DNA of 18,925 nt, taken from an uncultured Campylobacter sp. Its GTDB lineage: Bacteria; Campylobacterota; Campylobacteria; Campylobacterales; Campylobacteraceae. The position numbers were made by a program, and so were the translations under genes. Positions 13,813 through 18,925 of this stretch are shown one piece after another; position 1 is the first letter of the stretch, and each line of letters starts with the position of its first letter. Where the stretch lies: the NCBI RefSeq assembly GCF_937997465.1, contig NZ_CALKTQ010000266.1, positions 1 through 18,925 on the forward strand, in the 5' to 3' direction. The notes beneath the pieces were generated by a model, which had not been told where the DNA came from, did not search any database, and worked only from the letters and a program-made list of their open reading frames with translations.

Positions 13813-13908
13813 CGTTTTTCCTTTTATGACTTAATATCGGCTTGTCTTTTGAGCATCTTTGAGTGAGTTTAAAATTTTCGCCATGCGGCAGACTACCTTT
13901 GCTTCGCT

Positions 13909-13928
13909 TTGCTCGCAACTGCAAGCAG
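13909..13928. repeat. Dispersed hairpin repeat, copy upstream of glmM
   Basis: TTGCTCGCAACTGCAAGCAG shares the core GCTCGCA-x-CTGCAAGCAG with the reverse complement of the copy at 11381-11413 and resembles the window's first 24 bases. It is flanked by TTTGCTTCGC on the left, so TGCTT can pair with AAGCA. Confidence 0.55.
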
Positions 13929-14139
13929 AGGTCTAGCCTTAAAGCGAAAATTTCCGCACAACATTCAAATCTATCTCAAAATACTGCACCGCAGAATTTA
14001 CCGGACAGCTTTTGCTTGGCAAATTCCATAAATTTATTAAATTTTCGTCCTATTCTATCAAAAAATATCCAAATTTAAGTTGTAAATTTCCTCGCTTTAA
14101 ATTTTACTTAAATTAAGCGGATTTTAAAACTGATTTTTA

Positions 14140-14145
14140 TATAAT
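14140..14145 (+). promoter_or_regulatory. -10 box of the rpsT promoter
   Basis: A consensus TATAAT follows a TTTTTA stretch, 32 bases before the rpsT ATG. With the AAAAGGGA ribosome site near 14164-14171 this is a convincing sigma-70 promoter of the Campylobacter kind. Confidence 0.7.
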
Positions 14146-14176
14146 CACGGACTAAAATTATGACAAAAGGGACATT

Positions 14177-14443
14177 ATGGCAAACCATAAATCTTCTGAA
14201 AAAAGAGCCAGACAGACTATCAAAAGGACTGAAAGAAACAGATTTTACCGCACTAGGCTTAAAAATATCACTAAAGCCGTGCGCGTAGCCGTTGAGGCAG
14301 GCGATAAAGAAGCCGCGTTAAACGCGTTTAAAGTGGCAAACAAAGATTTCCACAGCTTCGTTAGCAAAGGCTTTTTGAAAAAACAAACAGCTTCTCGCCG
14401 CGTAGGACGCCTTGCAAAACTCGTAAACAAACTATCTGCTTAA
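14177..14443 (+). CDS. rpsT: 30S ribosomal protein S20
   Basis: An 88-aa, strongly basic protein that binds 16S rRNA early in small-subunit assembly. MANHKSSEKRARQTIKRTERN at the start and the SFVSKGFLKKQTASRRVGRLAKLVNKL end are typical of bacterial S20, and the length is standard. A consensus -10 and a good ribosome site precede it. prfA begins eleven bases after the stop, so the two are probably co-transcribed. Confidence 0.97.
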   Translation: MANHKSSEKRARQTIKRTERNRFYRTRLKNITKAVRVAVEAGDKEAALNAFKVANKDFHSFVSKGFLKKQTASRRVGRLAKLVNKLSA

Positions 14444-14454
14444 TCTAAATTTTA

Positions 14455-15522
14455 ATGTTAGCCGACAAACTGCAGCCTTTTTTGGATCGCTACGACGAGC
14501 TCTCTCGTCTACTTAGCGATCCGTCTATCACAAACGATATCGCAAATATGACCAAGCTCTCCAAAGAGCAATCAAATTTAGAAGATATCGCCTCGGCTGC
14601 AAAGTCCTATCTGCAAACTCTCACGGACATCGAGGAAAACAAGGCCCTACTCGATGACGCCGAGCTTGGCGAGCTAGCCAAAGATGAACTCAAAAATCTC
14701 GAATCCCAAAAAGAAAATCTCGAAGAAGAGATCAAAATTTTACTCCTTCCAAAAGACCCTAACGACGATAAAAACGTATTTTTAGAGATCCGCGCAGGAA
14801 CGGGCGGAGACGAAGCGGCACTTTTTGCGGGCGATTTGTTTAACGCCTACGCCAGATACGCCGAGCTTCGCGGGTATAAATTCGAGATCGTGAGCCAAAG
14901 CGAAGGCAACACGGGCGGCTTTAAAGAGATTATTTTGCTGATAAAGGGCAAGGGGGCGTACTCGAGGCTCAAATTTGAGGGCGGCACTCACCGCGTCCAG
15001 CGCGTGCCCGAGACCGAAAGCCAAGGCCGCGTACACACCTCGGCCGTCACAGTCGCTATTATGCCAGAAGTCGAAGATAGCGAGATCGAGATAAATCCAA
15101 ACGACCTTCGCATCGACGTTATGCGCAGCTCAGGCCACGGCGGACAGTCGGTAAATACGACCGACTCGGCGGTGCGTATCACTCATATTCCGACCGGCAT
15201 CGTCGTCACAAATCAAGACGGCAAAAGCCAGCACAAAAACAAAGAAGCCGCGATGAAGGTGCTAAAAGCGCGCCTTTATGAGATACAAGAAGAGGAACGC
15301 CTAGCCAAAGAAACCAGCGAGCGCAAAAGCCAAGTCGGCACGGGCGACCGCTCGGGGCGTATCCGCACCTACAACTTCCCGCAAAACCGTATCAGCGACC
15401 ACCGCATAAATTTGACGCTTTACCGCCTCGACGCGATAATGGCGGCTGGGCTTTTCGACGAGATTATCGAGCCTCTCATCGCGCATTATCAAGCCGAAGC
15501 GATATCGGACGCCGATCTGTAA
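14455..15522 (+). CDS. prfA: Peptide chain release factor 1
   Basis: RF1 recognises UAA and UAG in the ribosomal A site and triggers peptide release. It is 355 aa, the normal length. The anticodon-like tripeptide is PET at 185-187 in RVPETESQGRVHTSA (family PxT). The catalytic GGQ is at 229-231 in MRSSGHGGQSVNTTDSAVRITH, whose Gln is normally methylated. Further hallmarks are AGTGGDEA (114-121) and RSGRIRTYNFPQNRISDHRIN. The ATG at 14455 has little ribosome-site complementarity; it is only eleven bases past rpsT, so re-initiation after rpsT is plausible. Confidence 0.96.
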   Translation: MLADKLQPFLDRYDELSRLLSDPSITNDIANMTKLSKEQSNLEDIASAAKSYLQTLTDIEENKALLDDAELGELAKDELKNLESQKENLEEEIKILLLPKDPNDDKNVFLEIRAGTGGDEAALFAGDLFNAYARYAELRGYKFEIVSQSEGNTGGFKEIILLIKGKGAYSRLKFEGGTHRVQRVPETESQGRVHTSAVTVAIMPEVEDSEIEINPNDLRIDVMRSSGHGGQSVNTTDSAVRITHIPTGIVVTNQDGKSQHKNKEAAMKVLKARLYEIQEEERLAKETSERKSQVGTGDRSGRIRTYNFPQNRISDHRINLTLYRLDAIMAAGLFDEIIEPLIAHYQAEAISDADL

Positions 15523-16109
15523 ATTTGAAAATTCACTCAAAATTTCGGCATTTTCAATACGGCATTTTCGTTAAATTTGGATGCAAATTTTGCTGCAGAC
15601 GGAGTCGTCATGCAAGTTAAATTTGAGAACAACTTATCTTCGCGTTTTAGGTAAAAATCTCTGAAAAATAGTTGTCAATTCGGATCTGTTTTTTTAAATT
15701 TAGCGTTGGAAAATATCAAATAAAACTAAGTTGAAGTATGTAAACCGATAAAATTTGGTCGTCCATAACACATAAAATTTTCAAATTTATCCAACTAAAA
15801 TTTATCAAATTCCCAGCCTACCGCACCGTCGATACGCAAAACAAAAACCGTCCGTCAAAGCCAAATTTAGCGCTCGAAATCGGGTTCTATAAAAATAGCA
15901 AAACCCGTAAATTTCTCAAATTTATAACCATAAACAAGGCGTCTAATTTATTTCAAGCGGCTTTGTAAAATTTGAGTGAAATTTTGTAGCAAATTACCCA
16001 AATTTAATAACTAGAAATAATTTAAAATTTCGCGTCGAAGCTAAAATTTAACCCCGCGCTCGTATGTTTGCCGCATATTAAAGCTCGTTTTTTAGCAAGC
16101 AAAACAGCT
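15523..16109. other. Gene-free AT-rich intergenic region
   Basis: About 590 bases with no credible reading frame or RNA gene. AAATTT strings are dense. A hairpin pairs CGGGTT (15881-15886) with AACCCG (15902-15907), with CTAT/ATAG inside, but no T run follows. CGGCATTTTC occurs twice near 15544-15570. It separates the convergent prfA and Sel1-like genes, so their terminators must lie here, but I could not identify them with confidence. Confidence 0.5.
15881..15907. repeat. Hairpin in the prfA / Sel1-like convergent region
   Basis: CGGGTT/AACCCG (6 bp) encloses CTAT/ATAG (4 bp) with an AAAA loop. It might be a weak bidirectional terminator. The absence of a T tract keeps confidence low. Confidence 0.3.
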
Positions 16110-16511
16110 TCACTTTGCTAGCTCAAGTATATTGCACGCGCGTTTGGAGCCCAGCTCGCAGGCCTTTTTGAGTCGCTCGCCCGATAGCTCAAAGCTTTGC
16201 GGCGCGATGTCGCCTTTTAGATAAAACACCGACTCCTCGTAGCAGCTCTCCGCGCTCCCGGCGGCGCAGGCGTCTTTGTAGATCGCAAAGGCTTTTGCGC
16301 CATCCTTGTAGCCCGTTAGCCCTTTGGCGTAAAACTCCGCGGCAAAGTAGCATGCCAGCGCGTCGCCGCCTGCGCAGCTTTTTTCTAGCGCGGCGAGCGT
16401 TTTTTCGCAGCTTGCGGCGTCGCCTTTATTTATGCAGGCATTTAGCCCGACCTCGTCTATCGCGGCGTTTGCGAGCGCAACCGCAGCGACGAGTATCCAA
16501 ATTTTCCTCAT
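16110..16511 (-). CDS. Exported Cys-rich Sel1-like (Hcp-type) repeat protein
   Basis: A 133-aa protein with a signal peptide (residues 1-16, cleavage after ANA). The mature part has Sel1-like alpha/alpha repeats in which two Cys, eight or nine residues apart, can staple each repeat: C26/C35, C46/C54, C82/C90 and C118/C126. This is the pattern of Helicobacter cysteine-rich proteins (Hcp), periplasmic or secreted repeat proteins. FYAKG and FYLKG are repeat turns. The ATG overlaps the upstream winged-helix gene stop by four bases (16508-16511), so translation is coupled. Its precise role cannot be told from sequence. Confidence 0.8.
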   Translation of the reverse strand: MRKIWILVAAVALANAAIDEVGLNACINKGDAASCEKTLAALEKSCAGGDALACYFAAEFYAKGLTGYKDGAKAFAIYKDACAAGSAESCYEESVFYLKGDIAPQSFELSGERLKKACELGSKRACNILELAK

Positions 16512-16762
16512 TTTTTCTCTAGTTCCTTTAAATTTTTAAATCTATAAATCCCGTTTTTCACTCGCTCGAAAATTTTGCGATTTTCAAGCAGCTTGATGGT
16601 CTGCGTGACGGTGGGCTTGCTGGCGTCCGTCCGCTCGCAGATATCTGAAATTTTAACGGTTATGAAGCCGTTTTCGTCCGAATTTTGGGCTAAAAACAAG
16701 ATGATCTCCATCTTTTTCTCGCCCAAAATTTGACCGAAAATCTCCCTCTCTAGCTCCGTCAT
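16508..16762 (-). CDS. Small winged-helix DNA-binding protein
   Basis: An 84-aa protein that is nearly all one winged helix-turn-helix domain. ISDICERTDASKPTVTQTIKLLENRKIFERVKNGIYRF reads as helix, turn, recognition helix and wing. It recalls MarR-like regulators and the RepL replication-protein domain, without enough here to choose. The ATG at 16762 is ten bases past the stop of the upstream exported-protein gene and has a weak ribosome site; a Met at residue 18 is an alternative start. Its coupling to the Hcp-type gene suggests it regulates this unit. I see no plasmid features to support a replication role. Confidence 0.65.
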   Translation of the reverse strand: MTELEREIFGQILGEKKMEIILFLAQNSDENGFITVKISDICERTDASKPTVTQTIKLLENRKIFERVKNGIYRFKNLKELEKK

Positions 16763-16772
16763 CGCGCTAAAT

Positions 16773-17441
16773 TTACTTGTATTCTAGCAGTTTAAAGTAT
16801 TTTTTCGCAATAGGATCGAGAAAAAAGGCATCGTATTTATCGCCCGGGCCATTTCCCATAAGTTCCGGTCTCATGTTGTATTTATACATTTCTCGACCAT
16901 TTTCATTTTCGTCTTCATGATAAACGTAAAACGCGCCGTCTAGGACGACTTGTCCAAATTTACATTTTTTGCTCTCGCTTTCTTCATTAGGCCATTCGTA
17001 TTCCCATTTGTATATTTGCCCAAAATTTGAATTTCCGACTTTTAAAAATATATTTTTGAGGTGATTGCTGTTAGGCTCGTCCAGCATTAGTTCGCCGTAT
17101 TCAATACCTGTGTTTACATCTCCGTCATATCCTTCGCCAAAGTCGTAATTTTTTCCTTCGTAGGTTATTTTGCTGCCGTCCGCCATAACGAAATTTTCGC
17201 CCAGACGACTATAGTTTTCATCCTCTTTACGCTTGCTTGCCTCGGCTTCTAAGTATTGCATACTGTTTTCATTGACGCAGTAGCTGAGTTTTAGCTTTAC
17301 GATATCGTTTTTATTCTTTTTTAGAAACGATTTTAACGCGTGCATAGACTTGACGTCTGACAAAAATATCTTGGCAGTATCTATCTCTTTCGCACCCAAA
17401 AACGCGGCAAGCGCAAGCGATAAAACGATGATTTTTTTCAT
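16773..17441 (-). CDS. Exported protein of unknown function
   Basis: A 222-aa protein with signal peptide MKKIIVLSLALAAFLGA and a hydrophilic, acidic, aromatic-rich mature part. It contains two Cys (LSYCVNEN and SKKCKFG) that might form a disulfide, and ends DPIAKKYFKLLEY. No known family is recognised. Its codons look more AT-rich than those of glmM or xth, which might mean recent acquisition or a relaxed gene. AAGGAG precedes the ATG at 17441. It heads a tight three-gene unit with the winged-helix and Hcp-type genes, ten bases before the former. Confidence 0.7.
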   Translation of the reverse strand: MKKIIVLSLALAAFLGAKEIDTAKIFLSDVKSMHALKSFLKKNKNDIVKLKLSYCVNENSMQYLEAEASKRKEDENYSRLGENFVMADGSKITYEGKNYDFGEGYDGDVNTGIEYGELMLDEPNSNHLKNIFLKVGNSNFGQIYKWEYEWPNEESESKKCKFGQVVLDGAFYVYHEDENENGREMYKYNMRPELMGNGPGDKYDAFFLDPIAKKYFKLLEYK

Positions 17442-17503
17442 TTTTTACTCCTTAAAATGATCCTAATTTTACTAAATTTTAGCTTATTTTACGGCTCTTG
17501 CGA

Positions 17504-17509
17504 TAAAAT
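17504..17509 (+). promoter_or_regulatory. Possible -10 for xth
   Basis: GCGATAAAATACG contains TAAAAT 27 bases before the TTG start, following a T-rich stretch (17489-17500). Judged by eye. Confidence 0.35.
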
Positions 17510-17535
17510 ACGCCAAATTTAACAAAGGATAAAAT

Positions 17536-18306
17536 TTGAAGTTAATTAGCTGGAACGTAAACGGACTGCGCGCGGTCGCGGCTAAAGATGGCTTTGCTTG
17601 GCTAGAGCAGCATAGACCCGATTTTTTGGGCCTTCAGGAGATTAAGGTGCGCGAGAGCGATGTGCCTGCGGAGATTTATAAACTCGGATTTAACGAGATC
17701 AGCGTAAATTCGGCAGCTCGCGCTGGATACTCGGGCGTGATGAGCCTAGCAAAATTTGGCTCCGCTACGCAAAAAGCGGCGTTTTTTGACGACGACGAGG
17801 GACGGGTTTTGGAGCATAGATTCGGCAACGTCGCGCTTTTTAACATCTACTTTCCAAACGGCCAAAAAGACGAGACGCGCCTAGCCTACAAGATGGATTT
17901 TTACGCTAAATTTCTAGCCTACATCCAGGAGCTCGTAAAACAGGGCAAAGATGTGATATTTTGTGGCGACGTAAATACCGCTCACCGCGAGATCGACCTC
18001 AAAAACCCAAAAGCAAACGCCAAAACCTCGGGCTTTTTGCCTATCGAGCGCGCGTGGCTGGATGAGGTCGTCGCACGCGGCTTTATTGACACCTTTCGGC
18101 ACGTTCGCGGCGACGCAGCGGACGCGTATTCGTGGTGGAGCTACCGCTTTAACGCCCGCGCCAAAAACGTCGGCTGGAGGATCGATTATTTTTTCATTTC
18201 GGCAAGCCTCAAAGACCGCCTAAAAGACGCGTTTATCCTGAGCGATATCACGGGTTCTGATCACTGCCCCGTCGGTATCGAGATCGATCTGGACGGGCTT
18301 ATTTAA
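17536..18306 (+). CDS. xth: Exodeoxyribonuclease III (AP endonuclease family)
   Basis: DNA repair nuclease of the exonuclease III/APE1 family, acting on abasic sites and 3' blocked ends. It is 256 aa, of the ExoA type. Metal and catalytic residues are visible: N7 (WNVNG), E35 (LQEIK), D145 and N147 (CGDVNTAH), D217 (WRIDYFF), and D242-H243 (SDHCPVGIEI). The start is TTG at 17536: it has AAAGGA (17524-17529) at proper spacing, and its product begins MKLISWNVNG as the family does, with no nearby ATG. A minor start codon may keep expression modest. It stands alone, divergent from the exported-protein unit. Confidence 0.94.
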   Translation: MKLISWNVNGLRAVAAKDGFAWLEQHRPDFLGLQEIKVRESDVPAEIYKLGFNEISVNSAARAGYSGVMSLAKFGSATQKAAFFDDDEGRVLEHRFGNVALFNIYFPNGQKDETRLAYKMDFYAKFLAYIQELVKQGKDVIFCGDVNTAHREIDLKNPKANAKTSGFLPIERAWLDEVVARGFIDTFRHVRGDAADAYSWWSYRFNARAKNVGWRIDYFFISASLKDRLKDAFILSDITGSDHCPVGIEIDLDGLI

Positions 18307-18554
18307 ATTTGCTTTTGGGCGGCGCGGGTCAAATTTGAGCTAAATTTACGCTTTTTCGGCAGGCGATTTTGGGTCAAATTTGACTCGCCGCGCGACTTGC
18401 CAAATTTAAGTCCAAATTTTGCGCCCGCTTTTTAAAAACCAAACGCTTAAACTTAAGCCGCGATATATGCGTATATAATTATAATATCTAACGAAAAAAG
18501 CGACAAATAGGCGAGCCAAAAGGCTTTTACGTAATCAAATTTAAAGGAAAAAAC
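18307..18554. other. Intergenic region with promoter for the last gene
   Basis: The first 120 bases after xth hold GC-rich inverted segments around GTCAAATTTGAC (18373-18384), flanked by GGCGA/TCGCC, which may form a terminator but without a T run directly after. A TATAAT at 18474-18479 is a good -10, and AAAGGA at 18544-18549 a ribosome site for the lipoprotein gene. Confidence 0.5.
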
Positions 18555-18925
18555 ATGATGAACAAAACTATCTTATCGGCTATTTTAGCAGGAGCTACCG
18601 TTTTAACCCTAAGCGGTTGCTTTGATTTTGGTTCTAGTAAAAACGAGTCATCTAAAGTCGGTAAACCTAGCGGAAAAATAGCAACGAGTCTAAAAGAAGT
18701 TTGCGATAATCCAAATACTAAATATGACGCTTTGGTAGCGGATCTAAAAGTAAAAATGCTTGACAATGATCACAAAGCCAATAAATGGGTTTTCTTTTAC
18801 GATCAAAATAGCCAAGATTTTAAAACCACAATAATGCTTACAACGACACATTATCAAATCCAGCACCTAGTTATTCCGCAAATAGAATTTTCAAATGTTC
18901 ATTTAGAAGCACAAGAACCTAAATG
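18555..18925 (+). CDS. Putative lipoprotein, cut by the window end
   Basis: The frame opens at ATG 18555 (or 18558) and runs without a stop to the last base, ~123 codons. MMNKTILSAILAGATVLTLSGCFDFG is a lipoprotein signal peptide with lipobox LSGC (Cys22), so the product is lipidated and envelope-anchored; LspA encoded in this window would process it. After a Ser-rich linker it has a single further Cys (KEVCDNPN) and a mixed-charge body I do not recognise. AAAGGAAAAAAC ribosome site and TATAAT promoter are present. The C-terminus is outside the window. Confidence 0.75.
   Translation, partial: MMNKTILSAILAGATVLTLSGCFDFGSSKNESSKVGKPSGKIATSLKEVCDNPNTKYDALVADLKVKMLDNDHKANKWVFFYDQNSQDFKTTIMLTTTHYQIQHLVIPQIEFSNVHLEAQEPK

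Larger units (their letters stand above)
13813..14176. other. Divergent intergenic region between glmM and rpsT
   Basis: About 360 bases. The glmM side carries the 17-mer CGGCTTGTCTTTTGAGC (13838-13854), 26 bases before the glmM start, and a repeat copy TTGCTCGCAACTGCAAGCAG near 13909-13928. The tract ATCTCAAAATACTGCACC (13972-13989) matches ATCTCAAAATACTTCACC at 11427-11444. The rpsT side holds its promoter. The short open frame across 13863-14078 looks non-coding. Confidence 0.55.

Noticed and set aside
13863..14078. Plus-strand 71-codon frame between glmM and rpsT
   Set aside because: Runs through the dispersed repeat and has no ribosome site or recognisable protein character.
16508..16762. 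Plasmid replication protein RepL
   Set aside because: The winged-helix domain is compatible, but no origin iterons, mobilisation or partition genes are nearby and flanks are chromosomal; left as a general DNA-binding protein.
1..18925. CRISPR array, tRNA or rRNA genes, insertion sequences
   Set aside because: No regularly spaced repeats, no tRNA-like TTC-loop with matching stems, no rRNA tracts and no transposase gene were found on either strand.

Overview
The window looks like chromosomal DNA of a Campylobacter species. AAATTT/TTTAAATTT strings are frequent between and within genes. Ribosome binding sites are of the AAAGGA type. The BioB is short (279 aa) and the HemJ is of the epsilonproteobacterial kind. 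The fairly GC-rich genes suggest the oral showae/rectus group rather than C. jejuni; that placement is inferred from composition and protein character, not from a database search.

Layout. (1) 153-1339, minus strand: bioB (biotin synthase) and, translationally coupled to it, crcB/fluC (fluoride channel). (2) 1669-3084, plus: a lipoprotein gene whose signal peptide is broken by a T-run frameshift, then proC. (3) 3382-7669, plus: a sulfur amino acid operon. It has two tandem cystine-type binding proteins, an ABC permease, an ABC ATPase with a C-terminal frameshift, and a cystathionine gamma-synthase/beta-lyase family enzyme. A 15-codon reading frame with 4 Cys and 4 Met codons precedes it and is followed by mutually exclusive hairpins, a good candidate for a sulfur amino acid attenuator. 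(4) 10348-7797, minus: a compact ter (tellurite/metal stress) cluster of terD (N-terminus disrupted), a second TerD-family gene, a small exported four-Cys protein and terC. A small XRE-type regulator (10390-10644) is divergent from it, with a perfect 14-bp palindrome between. (5) 13812-10833, minus: hemJ, then a TM2/SHOCT membrane protein, lspA and glmM (glmM-lspA-TM2 overlap end to end). (6) 14177-15522, plus: rpsT and prfA. (7) 17441-16110, minus: a three-gene unit of an exported unknown, a winged-helix protein and an Hcp/Sel1-like Cys-rich protein. (8) 17536-18306, plus: the exonuclease III-family gene xth, then a lipoprotein gene that runs off the window.

Three genes (lipoprotein, ABC ATPase, terD) are disrupted by small length changes in short repeats or T-runs. 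This could be assembly error, real decay, phase variation or recoding. A degenerate hairpin repeat built around GCTCGCAGCTGCAAGC occurs in at least three intergenic regions (window start, 11381-11413, 13909-13928). The hemJ and glmM upstream regions also share a 17-mer at nearly the same distance from the start codon.
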